Positions 1-10,474 of a DNA stretch of 16,301 nt are shown here, one piece after another. The translations under genes and the position numbers were made by a program. Each line of letters starts with the position of its first letter. Within the stretch, counting starts at the first letter, position 1. Origin of the DNA: Pseudomonadota bacterium. Lineage in GTDB: Bacteria > Pseudomonadota > Gammaproteobacteria > Burkholderiales > Burkholderiaceae_D. The DNA lies in the NCBI GenBank assembly GCA_023409175.1, contig JAEYIG010000121.1, positions 1 through 16,301 on the forward strand, written 5' to 3'. The notes below the pieces were generated by a model. That model did no database searches. It was given only the letters and a program-made list of their open reading frames with translations, and was not told where the DNA came from.

Positions 1-466
1 GACAGAGAATGGTAAGGGTCTGAATCCAGACCAGAACCCTTTCCATGACCAGTCCCTTGAAATTGTCTTTGACAATCGCCATCGAAACGGCCTGTATGGC
101 GCCACTGCCGATTGCCTGAATGGCACGCCCGGCAATGAGGTGGTAAATGCTCTGTGACAGGACACAAGCCAGACTGCCGAGTATGTAGAGGATGATGCCG
201 ATATAGAGAATCGGCTTTCGTCCGAATTTGTCGGTAAAAGGGCCCCATAACAGCATCGAGACCGCAAAGAACAGCATGAAAAAGCTGAGCGTGAAGTTCG
301 TCAGTTCAGGTGTGGCGGAAAAATACTCGGCCATTGTCGGCATCGCCGGCAAATACAGGTCAATAGAGAGGGGGACGAAGGCATTCAGAAAGGCCAGAAA
401 GGCGATCAGGCCTTTTGCGCCAAAGGGAAATACTTTCTCGAGTTGTGCTTCTTCTTCGGTTTTCAT
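1..466 (-). CDS. Bcr/CflA-type MFS drug exporter, 5' part (runs off the left edge)
   Basis: This is the first 155 codons of an inner-membrane drug:proton antiporter of the major facilitator superfamily. The translated minus strand opens with a short acidic N-terminus (MKTEEEAQLEKVF). A hydrophobic helix follows at about residues 19-39 and carries the SIDLYLPAMP motif typical of Bcr/CflA (DHA1) transporters. After a second helix (about 57-74) comes the MFS motif A loop GPFTDKFGRKP at residues 75-85. The third and fourth helices contain the GRAIQAIGSGA segment. Family members are about 400 residues, so roughly 60% of the gene lies outside the window. The ATG at 464-466 is chosen because it gives the normal family N-terminus, but its ribosome-binding site is weak. 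The upstream leader carries a palindrome and a -10-like hexamer (separate entries). The exact substrate cannot be read from the sequence. Confidence 0.88.
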   Translation of the reverse strand, partial: MKTEEEAQLEKVFPFGAKGLIAFLAFLNAFVPLSIDLYLPAMPTMAEYFSATPELTNFTLSFFMLFFAVSMLLWGPFTDKFGRKPILYIGIILYILGSLACVLSQSIYHLIAGRAIQAIGSGAIQAVSMAIVKDNFKGLVMERVLVWIQTLTILC

Positions 467-526
467 GGAGCGGCCAGTTATTTTTATTTTTCCGGATGTT
501 CGCCGGTTCAAATGTCAGGCTTACAG

Positions 527-549
527 CTCCGTTTTTTGTTAAAACGGAG
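527..549. repeat. Perfect 9-bp inverted repeat in the MFS leader
   Basis: CTCCGTTTT at 527-535 is the exact reverse complement of AAAACGGAG at 541-549, with a 5-nt spacer. It lies 61 nt upstream of the exporter start and just downstream of a TATAAT-like hexamer on the same strand. No T-run follows on either strand, so it is not an intrinsic terminator. It could be the operator of a local repressor or a leader hairpin; this is inference. Confidence 0.6.
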
Positions 550-563
550 TCAACAGGGGGCAG

Positions 564-569
564 ATTATA
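564..569 (-). promoter_or_regulatory. Candidate -10 element for the MFS exporter
   Basis: The minus strand reads TATAAT, an exact sigma-70 -10 match, at 569-564. It would start transcription near 557 and give a leader of about 90 nt. No good -35 lies 16-18 nt upstream (GAGTAA at 17 nt), so the call is tentative or would need an activator. Confidence 0.35.
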
Positions 570-721
570 ACGGATTCAGTCACGGATTACTCCCTTGAAG
601 TGACGTTACCGCCTTTAATGCCGGAATGAAAGTGGTTTCCCGGGGAAAAGCGTATCAATTTGTTACAGCAGGGTCTTTCACTTCCGGTTGGACTGTTTAG
701 AATGAAATAGTTCAGGAATGG

Positions 722-1138
722 TCACGGGACCATCAGCTGACGCACTTCGTCGGGAATTGGGGTTGATTTGCCGGTATCCATGTCGATCCAGACGACTTTC
801 GATCCTCCCAGTGCACAGAGTATGTCCGGGTAATCGGTTCGGCGGATTTCCTGAACGATTTCAAAACTGGATCGCCCCGGAGAGCCGGCATATGTCCTTA
901 TTTCAAGCTTGCCCGGATAGACGACCGGGACATGATAATTGCAGTAACAGCTGACCACGACAGTTTCCGAACCGGCATGTTCCCTGCCGATACTGGCATA
1001 CCATTCGATGCGGGCCTCTTCGAGATAACGGAAAAAAGTGACGTTATTGACGTGTCCCATTGCATCCATGTCTCCCCACCGGATCGGGATATTGGAAACA
1101 TGAACCAGCTTTTTGTCGGATAATGCGTCACTTGCCAT
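722..1138 (-). CDS. Acyl-CoA thioesterase, 4HBT hotdog-fold family
   Basis: This 138-residue protein of the 4-hydroxybenzoyl-CoA thioesterase/YbgC-like superfamily should hydrolyse acyl-CoA thioesters in the cytoplasm. The family signature RWGDMDAMGHVNN is at residues 20-32. The two aspartates D23 and D25 precede the GHVNN turn and long central helix (FFRYLEEARIEWY), as in the family active site. A beta-sheet segment with the pattern YHVPVVYPGKLEIRTY follows. The length is normal for a single hotdog domain. I chose the ATG at 1136-1138 because AAGGAG lies upstream with a 10-nt gap; a TTG at 1180 would add 14 unconserved residues. It diverges from the ETF:quinone oxidoreductase gene across a 116-nt region, which hints at a role in acyl-CoA turnover. 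The acyl substrate cannot be predicted. Confidence 0.88.
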   Translation of the reverse strand: MASDALSDKKLVHVSNIPIRWGDMDAMGHVNNVTFFRYLEEARIEWYASIGREHAGSETVVVSCYCNYHVPVVYPGKLEIRTYAGSPGRSSFEIVQEIRRTDYPDILCALGGSKVVWIDMDTGKSTPIPDEVRQLMVP

Positions 1139-1185
1139 ATGAGGTTTTCTCCTTTTATCGCTTTGAAAATTGGATATCAACCAAT

Positions 1186-1198
1186 ATCATGTCATGAT
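1186..1198. promoter_or_regulatory. Palindromic operator candidate in a divergent intergenic region
   Basis: ATCATG-T-CATGAT is a perfect 13-bp palindrome between the divergent thioesterase and ETF:quinone oxidoreductase genes. An overlapping dyad, GATAT (1173-1177) and ATATC (1184-1188), adjoins it. It is about 50 nt from both start codons, a typical place for a repressor site that controls both genes. No regulator gene is visible nearby, so the binding protein is unknown. Confidence 0.4.
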
Positions 1199-1217
1199 TT
1201 TGCGATAAGCTCCATTA

Positions 1218-1246
1218 TTGACACGTCCGGATTAACCCTGAAATTC
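1218..1246 (+). promoter_or_regulatory. Candidate promoter for ETF:quinone oxidoreductase
   Basis: An exact -35 consensus TTGACA is at 1218-1223. The hexamer 17 nt downstream (AAATTC, 1241-1246) is a poor -10. If used, transcription would begin within a few bases of the ATG at 1255, and there is no clear ribosome-binding site there. The call rests mainly on the -35. Confidence 0.25.
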
Positions 1247-1254
1247 AGTAAAGT

Positions 1255-2934
1255 ATGACCCAACAAGATATACAGGCCAGTGAAACGTTCGGCTCACGCG
1301 AGGCCATGGAATACGATGTCGTCATCGTTGGCGGCGGCCCGTCCGGCCTGTCGGCGGCGATCCGCATCAAACAGCTGGCTGAGGAAAACGGGCTGGAAGT
1401 TTCCGTTTGCGTACTCGAAAAAGGTTCCGAACTGGGTGCGCATATATTGTCCGGCGCAGTTATGGACCCTCGTGCACTGACGGAATTGCTTCCCGACTGG
1501 AAAGCGAAAGGTGCGCCTGTTTCAGTTGCGGTCACGGAAGACCGTTTCCTCTTTTTAGGCAAGACCGGCTCGATCAGGACGCCGGGTTTCATGTTGCCCA
1601 AAGCGATGCACAACAGGGGCAATTATGTCGTTTCGCTTGCCAACCTCGTCCGTTGGCTTGGTGAGCAGGCGGAAGGAATGGGCGTCGACATTTTCCCGGG
1701 ATTTGCAGCCGTCGAAGTGCTTTATGACGGCAATGGAGCGGTCAAAGGTGTCGCAACAGGGAATATGGGCATCGGCAAGGACGGCAAGCCGGCGCATAAT
1801 TTTCAGGCGGGAATTGAGTTGCACGCCCGATATACCCTTTTTGCCGAGGGAGCAAGGGGGCAACTCGGCAAGGAGCTGATCGGGAAATACAAGCTTGATG
1901 AAAGCCGTGATCCCCAGAGTTATGCCATCGGCATCAAGGAAATCTGGAAAGTCCGCCCCGAGGTCCACCAGCCCGGCCTTGTCATTCATACGGCAGGATG
2001 GCCCCTGGATAAAGATACGTATGGTGGCTCGTTCATGTACCACATGGACAATAATGAAATCGCTATCGGGTTTACGGTTGGGCTGGCCTATGAAAACCCA
2101 TACCTGTCACCTTTCGGGGAATTCCAGCGTTACAAAACCCATCCTGCCATCCGGCGTTTTCTGGAGGGAGGGGAACGGATCACGTACGGAGCCCGCGCGA
2201 TTGCAGCCGGAGGGATTCAGGCATTGCCTGAAGTCGTTTTCCCGGGTGGTGCATTGCTCGGTTGTGACGCCGGTTTCATGAATGGAGGCCGGATCAAGGG
2301 CATTCACTCAGCCATCAAGTCGGGAATGCTGGCGGCTGATGCGGCGTTTGCAGCCATCGGGGACGAACGGAGACAGGATGTGCTTCAGGCTTATCCGGAC
2401 GCCTTCAGGCAGTCATGGCTGTATGATGAGCTGTTCAGGATGCGTAACTTCAAACCCTGGATGGGATCAAACCTGTATTGGGGAACCCTGATGTTCGGTA
2501 TCGATCAGGTCGTTTTCAGGGGAAAAGCGCCCTGGACCCTGCACAGGAAAAAAGCGGATCATGAATATCTTCTGCCCGCTGCACAGTGCAAACCGATCGT
2601 TTATCCGAAGCCGGACGGCAAGCTCACCTTTGACATCCCTTCATCCCTGTACCTGTCCGGTACGATGCACGAAGAGAACCAGCCGTCACATCTGACGCTG
2701 AAAGATACGGACGTTCCGGTCAACGTCAATCTTGCCGTCTATGGTGGTCCGGAGGCACGTTATTGCCCCGCTGCTGTCTATGAATTCGTGAAAGATGCTG
2801 ACGGGAAAGACCATCTCGGGATAAACGCAGCCAATTGCGTGCATTGCAAAACCTGCGACATCAAGGATCCGACGCAAAACATAATCTGGATTGCTCCCGA
2901 AGGAGGAGGGGGGCCGAATTATCCGAATATGTAA
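1255..2934 (+). CDS. Electron transfer flavoprotein:ubiquinone oxidoreductase
   Basis: This inner-membrane-associated flavoprotein passes electrons from reduced ETF to ubiquinone, linking acyl-CoA and related dehydrogenases to the respiratory chain. The 559-residue length is normal for the family. An FAD-binding Rossmann motif GGGPSG is at residues 26-31, after MEYDVVIV. The conserved late FAD/quinone region GCDAGFMNGGRIKGIHSAIKSG is present. The C-terminal 4Fe-4S ferredoxin-like domain supplies its four ligands at C504 (RYCPA) and C528, C531 and C534 (NCVHCKTC). The usual KDPTQNI sequence and a proline- and glycine-rich tail follow. The start at 1255 fits family N-termini but lacks a clear Shine-Dalgarno; an internal ATG at 1306 is also possible. 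No etfA, etfB or acyl-CoA dehydrogenase gene is in the window, so its electron donors must be encoded elsewhere. The gene stands alone before the glycogen cluster. Confidence 0.96.
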   Translation: MTQQDIQASETFGSREAMEYDVVIVGGGPSGLSAAIRIKQLAEENGLEVSVCVLEKGSELGAHILSGAVMDPRALTELLPDWKAKGAPVSVAVTEDRFLFLGKTGSIRTPGFMLPKAMHNRGNYVVSLANLVRWLGEQAEGMGVDIFPGFAAVEVLYDGNGAVKGVATGNMGIGKDGKPAHNFQAGIELHARYTLFAEGARGQLGKELIGKYKLDESRDPQSYAIGIKEIWKVRPEVHQPGLVIHTAGWPLDKDTYGGSFMYHMDNNEIAIGFTVGLAYENPYLSPFGEFQRYKTHPAIRRFLEGGERITYGARAIAAGGIQALPEVVFPGGALLGCDAGFMNGGRIKGIHSAIKSGMLAADAAFAAIGDERRQDVLQAYPDAFRQSWLYDELFRMRNFKPWMGSNLYWGTLMFGIDQVVFRGKAPWTLHRKKADHEYLLPAAQCKPIVYPKPDGKLTFDIPSSLYLSGTMHEENQPSHLTLKDTDVPVNVNLAVYGGPEARYCPAAVYEFVKDADGKDHLGINAANCVHCKTCDIKDPTQNIIWIAPEGGGGPNYPNM

Positions 2935-2947
2935 AAAACGTTTTATT

Positions 2948-2974
2948 CCTGCCATAAACAGGCCGGTTTTTTTT
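2948..2974 (+). terminator. Weak terminator-like hairpin after the ETF:quinone oxidoreductase gene
   Basis: CCTG (2948-2951) pairs with CAGG (2959-2962) over a 7-nt loop. CCGG and eight T residues (2967-2974) follow. The T-tract is good but the 4-bp stem is short, so this is only a possible terminator. It lies between the ETF:quinone oxidoreductase and glgB genes, which differ in function and are 146 nt apart. Confidence 0.3.
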
Positions 2975-3028
2975 GCTGACATCGTTTTTTCTGAGAAGTT
3001 CTGCATTTCACGAGAGGGGATAGGGTAA

Positions 3029-3034
3029 TATAAA
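3029..3034 (+). promoter_or_regulatory. Possible -10 element for the glycogen cluster
   Basis: TATAAA (3029-3034), overlapping TAATAT (3026-3031), lies about 47 nt before the glgB start, where a -10 is expected for the first gene of the cluster. I see no convincing -35 at 16-18 nt upstream, so the exact promoter is uncertain. Confidence 0.22.
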
Positions 3035-3080
3035 AGAGATACCCCGAAATAATCGCAGTCTCGGACCTGAAGGAAATACG

Positions 3081-5258
3081 ATGCGAAATGCAGTGACGCC
3101 AGAAGTGCTGGAACTCGTCATTCGTGGCGATTACAAGGACCCTTTTACCGTGCTTGGCATGCACAGGGAAAAAGGAAAACTCGTCGTCAGGGCATTGCTT
3201 CCGGGAGCCGTTTCCGTATCGGTCATCAATCCCGCATCAGGGGAAGAAATCGTACCGCTGAAAAGATGGAAAGACACGGTGCTTTTCATTGCCGTCATTC
3301 CCGGCAACAAAGAAGTTTTCCCTTACCGTTTCAGAATCGATTGGGGCGACCATGTCCAGGAACTGGAAGACCCTTACCGTTTCCCTCCCGTCCTGGGAGA
3401 TATCGACGTCTGGCTGCTGACCGAAGGCACCCATCATCGCCCTTATGAAAAACTGGGTGCCCATCCTGTCGTCATGGACGGCGTTTCCGGTGTCAGTTTT
3501 GCCGTTTGGGCGCCTAATGCGAAAAGGGTTTCCGTCGTCGGGGATTTCAATGGCTGGGACGGCCGTCGGCACGTGATGCGCTTTCGCTATGAATGCGGTG
3601 TCTGGGAAATGTTCATTCCGCACGTCATGCCAGGGGATTTTTACAAGTATGAAATTGTGACGGCAGACGGAAACGTCCAGTTGAAGGCCGATCCTTATGC
3701 ATTCCGTTCACAGCTCAGGCCTGATACGGCATCCGTCGTCCACTGGTTGCCTCCACTGGTACCGTCCGACAAAAAGCGCAAGGAAGCCAATGCACTTGAC
3801 GCTCCTGTCAGCATATATGAAGTCCATCTCGGTTCATGGCGATTGCCGCAGGACGGCCGTCGCTGGCTGAGTTACCGGGAGCTGGCGGAACAGCTGGTTC
3901 CTTACGTCAGAAGTCTCGCCTTCACGCATATCGAACTGATGCCGGTCAACGAACATCCTCTGGACGATTCGTGGGGGTATCAGCCGACGGGTATTTATGC
4001 TCCGACTGCCCGGTTCGGGACTCCGGAAGATTTCCTTTATTTTGTGCAAACGGCACACGACAACGGGATTGGCGTCATTCTCGACTGGGTACCGGCACAT
4101 TTCCCCGCAGACGCTCACGGGTTGGTCAAGTTTGACGGGACAGCACTCTATGAATATGCCGACCCGAAGGAGGGAATCCACCAGGATTGGGGCAGTGTCA
4201 TTTACAACTACAGCCGTACTGAAGTCAGTAACTATCTGGTCGGCAATGCCCTTTACTGGATCGAGCGTTACGGAGTGGATGGCCTTCGAGTCGATGCGGT
4301 GGCGTCCATGCTCTACCGTGATTACAGTCGTGCTCCTGGACAATGGGTACCAAACAAATACGGCGGCAGGGAAAATCTTGAAGCGATTGCCTTTTTGCGC
4401 AAGATGAATGAGATCGTGGGGGTAGAACGGCCCGAAGCGGTCACGATGGCGGAAGAATCGACCAGTTTCCCGTCCGTTTCCCGTCCCGTGTGGGATGGTG
4501 GCCTCGGTTTTCATTACAAGTGGAATCTTGGCTGGATGCACGATACGCTGGCGTATATGCATGAAGATCCGGTTCACCGGAAGTACCATCACGACAAAAT
4601 GCGTTTCGGCCTGATGTATGCCTGGTTCGAAAATTTCATTTTGCCTTTGTCGCATGACGAAGTCGTTCATTGCAAAGGGTCGCTGATCGGCAAGATGCCC
4701 GGTGATGAATGGCAGCGTTTTGCCAACCTCCGTGCCTATTACGGATTCATGTGGGGATATCCCGGCAAAAAACTCCTGTTCATGGGCGGCGAATTCGCCC
4801 AATACAACGAATGGAATTCGAACGGCAGCCTCGATTGGGATCTCCTGCAATATCCCTTGCATGCCGGTGTACAGCGCGTGATCAGAGACCTGAATACCGT
4901 TTACCGTGATTTTCCACCCCTCTACAAAAGGGATTTCGACCCCGACGGGTTTGAATGGATCATTCATGACGACCTGGACAGTTCGGTTTTTTCCTTCCTT
5001 CGCAAGGACAGGAACGGCCGTTTTGTCATTGTCATGAGCAATTTCACGCCGGTTCCGAGATACGGATACCGTTTCGGTGTCCCGGAACCGGGCTGGTACA
5101 GGGAAATCATCAATACCGATGCCGTCATTTACGGTGGCAGCGGAATCCATAACAACGAGTTGCTGGCGCAGCCAATTCCAAGTAACGGATACGCCTGGTC
5201 TGTTGAGGTGACCGCGCCTCCTTTGGCAACCTGCATGCTGGTCAAGAAAGAGGAGTGA
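3081..5258 (+). CDS. glgB: 1,4-alpha-glucan branching enzyme
   Basis: GlgB cuts alpha-1,4 glucan chains and reattaches the fragment as an alpha-1,6 branch during glycogen synthesis in the cytoplasm. The 725-residue protein has the full-length layout: an N-terminal domain (about 1-110), a CBM48 domain (about 120-220, with VSFAVWAPNAKRVSVVGDFNGW), a GH13 barrel and a C-terminal beta domain. The catalytic triad is D405 (GLRVDAVASMLY), E458 (TMAEEST) and D526 (LSHDEVVH). These are the same residue numbers as in the Escherichia coli enzyme as I recall it. The GH13 region I motif is LDWVPAHFP. The start at 3081 is preceded by GAAGGAA with a 6-nt gap. It is the first gene of the cluster, and its stop lies only 5 nt before the chosen glgX start, so the two are almost certainly co-translated. 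Confidence 0.98.
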   Translation: MRNAVTPEVLELVIRGDYKDPFTVLGMHREKGKLVVRALLPGAVSVSVINPASGEEIVPLKRWKDTVLFIAVIPGNKEVFPYRFRIDWGDHVQELEDPYRFPPVLGDIDVWLLTEGTHHRPYEKLGAHPVVMDGVSGVSFAVWAPNAKRVSVVGDFNGWDGRRHVMRFRYECGVWEMFIPHVMPGDFYKYEIVTADGNVQLKADPYAFRSQLRPDTASVVHWLPPLVPSDKKRKEANALDAPVSIYEVHLGSWRLPQDGRRWLSYRELAEQLVPYVRSLAFTHIELMPVNEHPLDDSWGYQPTGIYAPTARFGTPEDFLYFVQTAHDNGIGVILDWVPAHFPADAHGLVKFDGTALYEYADPKEGIHQDWGSVIYNYSRTEVSNYLVGNALYWIERYGVDGLRVDAVASMLYRDYSRAPGQWVPNKYGGRENLEAIAFLRKMNEIVGVERPEAVTMAEESTSFPSVSRPVWDGGLGFHYKWNLGWMHDTLAYMHEDPVHRKYHHDKMRFGLMYAWFENFILPLSHDEVVHCKGSLIGKMPGDEWQRFANLRAYYGFMWGYPGKKLLFMGGEFAQYNEWNSNGSLDWDLLQYPLHAGVQRVIRDLNTVYRDFPPLYKRDFDPDGFEWIIHDDLDSSVFSFLRKDRNGRFVIVMSNFTPVPRYGYRFGVPEPGWYREIINTDAVIYGGSGIHNNELLAQPIPSNGYAWSVEVTAPPLATCMLVKKEE

Positions 5259-5263
5259 TGCAG

Positions 5264-9023
<3,760 letters not shown>

Positions 9024-9046
9024 TGTTTTTTGTAACACGACCGGCG

Positions 9047-9080
9047 AATTTAACATACATTCAAGGATGTATGTTAAATT
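9047..9080. repeat. Perfect 14-bp inverted repeat upstream of glgC
   Basis: AATTTAACATACAT (9047-9060) is the exact reverse complement of ATGTATGTTAAATT (9067-9080), with the 6-nt spacer TCAAGG. It occupies the middle of the 115-nt pgm-glgC gap and is AT-rich. No T-tract follows either arm on either strand, which argues against a standard intrinsic terminator. It could be a dimeric repressor operator near an internal promoter, or an RNA hairpin between the two messages. Confidence 0.8.
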
Positions 9081-9105
9081 GAAGAGTAAGAGCAGTGGTA
9101 GTCAA

Positions 9106-9111
9106 TATAAT
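9106..9111 (+). promoter_or_regulatory. Candidate internal promoter -10 upstream of glgC
   Basis: TATAAT, an exact -10 consensus, lies 27 nt before the glgC ATG and 25 nt after the 14-bp inverted repeat. No recognisable -35 is at 16-18 nt; TTGAAG at 9079-9084 is 21 nt away. If active, transcription would start near 9118. The inverted repeat would then lie around -38 to -71, a usual position for a regulator site. Confidence 0.35.
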
Positions 9112-9138
9112 AAAAAAGATATCGATTCGGGGAGCAGA

Positions 9139-10440
9139 ATGAGATTCGTCGAAGATAAAATGCTTGTAGCCAGCCAGTTGCCCAAGCGTACCATTGCACT
9201 GGTTTTGGCGGGAGGACGCGGTACCAGACTTCATCAGTTGACCGATAACCGGGCAAAGCCCGCAGTCTATTTCGGCGGCAAGTTCAGGATTATCGATTTC
9301 GCCCTTTCCAATTGCATCAATTCAGGGATTCGCCGCGTTGGCGTCGTCACGCAATATCGCCCTCACTCGCTGATCCGTCATTTGCAACGGGGCTGGAGTT
9401 TTTTGCGTGGAGAACAAAACGAATTCGTCGACCTGATGCCCGCAGGGCAGCAGATGGAAGAAGGCTTGTGGTATCGCGGAACGGCCGATGCCGTCGCCCA
9501 GAACAAGGGGATCTTGCGTTCGTATGAGCCTGAATACATCCTGGTTCTGGCTGGTGACCACATCTATAAGATGGATTATTCCATGCTGCTTCTGGATCAC
9601 GTGGAAAGCAAATCGCCCTGTACGGTCGCCTGCATTGAAGTGCCACGCGAAGATGCAACCGGCTTCGGTGTCATGGATGTTGACGAAAACCGCAAAATCA
9701 CCCGGTTCCTCGAAAAACCGGCAGATCCTCCCGGTATGCCGGACAACCCCGACAAGTCCCTGGCGAGCATGGGCATATATGTTTTCAATGCCGAATATCT
9801 TTATCGCCTTCTTGATGAGGATTGCGGGGACAATACGTCGTCCCATGATTTTGGCAAGGACATCATCCCTAAAATCGTGGGGCAGAATAATGCAATGGCG
9901 CATTACTTTTCGATGTCCTGTGTTCCCTCTGCCCAGTTCGTCCCCCCTTACTGGCGGGACGTGGGGACGATCGATTCCTTCTGGTCAGCCAATCTCGACC
10001 TGACGTCGAACATGCCCCAGCTGAACATCTATGATGAGGACTGGCCGATCTGGACGTATCAGGAACAGGAACCTCCGGCAAAATTCGTTCCCGATCCGCA
10101 TGGTATGGATGGGGTGATTTCCAATACGATGGTCTCGGGAGGCTGTATAGTCTGCGGGTCCAAAATGTCCAATACAATCCTGTTTTCCAAGGTACGGGTG
10201 CAGGCTTTCTGCAACCTTGATCAGGTTGTCGTCTTGCCGGATTGTGAAATCGGTCAGGGATCAAGGCTGAAAAAAGTCGTCATCGACAGGGGGTGCCGGA
10301 TTCCGGAAGGTACGATTATCGGTGAAGATCCGGAACTGGATGCGCAGCGTTTTTACCGCAGTCCGAATGGGGTCGTCCTGGTTACGCAGGAAATGTTCGC
10401 GAAACTCTACAATTTTGAACATATCCCGAAGGTTGAATGA
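9139..10440 (+). CDS. glgC: Glucose-1-phosphate adenylyltransferase (ADP-glucose pyrophosphorylase)
   Basis: GlgC joins ATP and glucose-1-phosphate to give ADP-glucose and pyrophosphate, the committed and normally allosteric step of bacterial glycogen synthesis. The 433-residue protein opens its nucleotidyltransferase domain with LAGGRGTR (GGRGTR at residues 25-30). K40 in [12 protein letters not shown] lies where fructose-1,6-bisphosphate acts in the enterobacterial enzyme. The motifs GTADAVAQN and [11 protein letters not shown] and the glucose-1-phosphate-contacting FLEKP lysine (K193) follow. A left-handed beta-helix C-terminus ends with [26 protein letters not shown]. The frame is open from an upstream ATG at 9067, but that would add 24 unconserved residues beginning inside the inverted repeat. 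The ATG at 9139 has GGGGAG 4 nt upstream and gives the usual length. It is followed 34 nt later by glgA. Confidence 0.97.
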   Translation: MRFVEDKMLVASQLPKRTIALVLAGGRGTRLHQLTDNRAKPAVYFGGKFRIIDFALSNCINSGIRRVGVVTQYRPHSLIRHLQRGWSFLRGEQNEFVDLMPAGQQMEEGLWYRGTADAVAQNKGILRSYEPEYILVLAGDHIYKMDYSMLLLDHVESKSPCTVACIEVPREDATGFGVMDVDENRKITRFLEKPADPPGMPDNPDKSLASMGIYVFNAEYLYRLLDEDCGDNTSSHDFGKDIIPKIVGQNNAMAHYFSMSCVPSAQFVPPYWRDVGTIDSFWSANLDLTSNMPQLNIYDEDWPIWTYQEQEPPAKFVPDPHGMDGVISNTMVSGGCIVCGSKMSNTILFSKVRVQAFCNLDQVVVLPDCEIGQGSRLKKVVIDRGCRIPEGTIIGEDPELDAQRFYRSPNGVVLVTQEMFAKLYNFEHIPKVE

Positions 10441-10474
10441 AAAAGTTTGATAAATAAGCGAGAAAAGGACACCG

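Noticed and set aside
228..542. A 104-codon plus-strand frame near the left edge
   Set aside because: It overlaps the MFS exporter on the opposite strand, which has clear transporter motifs; the plus-strand translation has none.
636..648. TTTCCC-G-GGGAAA palindrome between the thioesterase and exporter genes
   Set aside because: It has no loop for an RNA hairpin, no T-run and no nearby promoter match; a 6-bp dyad of this kind may be chance.
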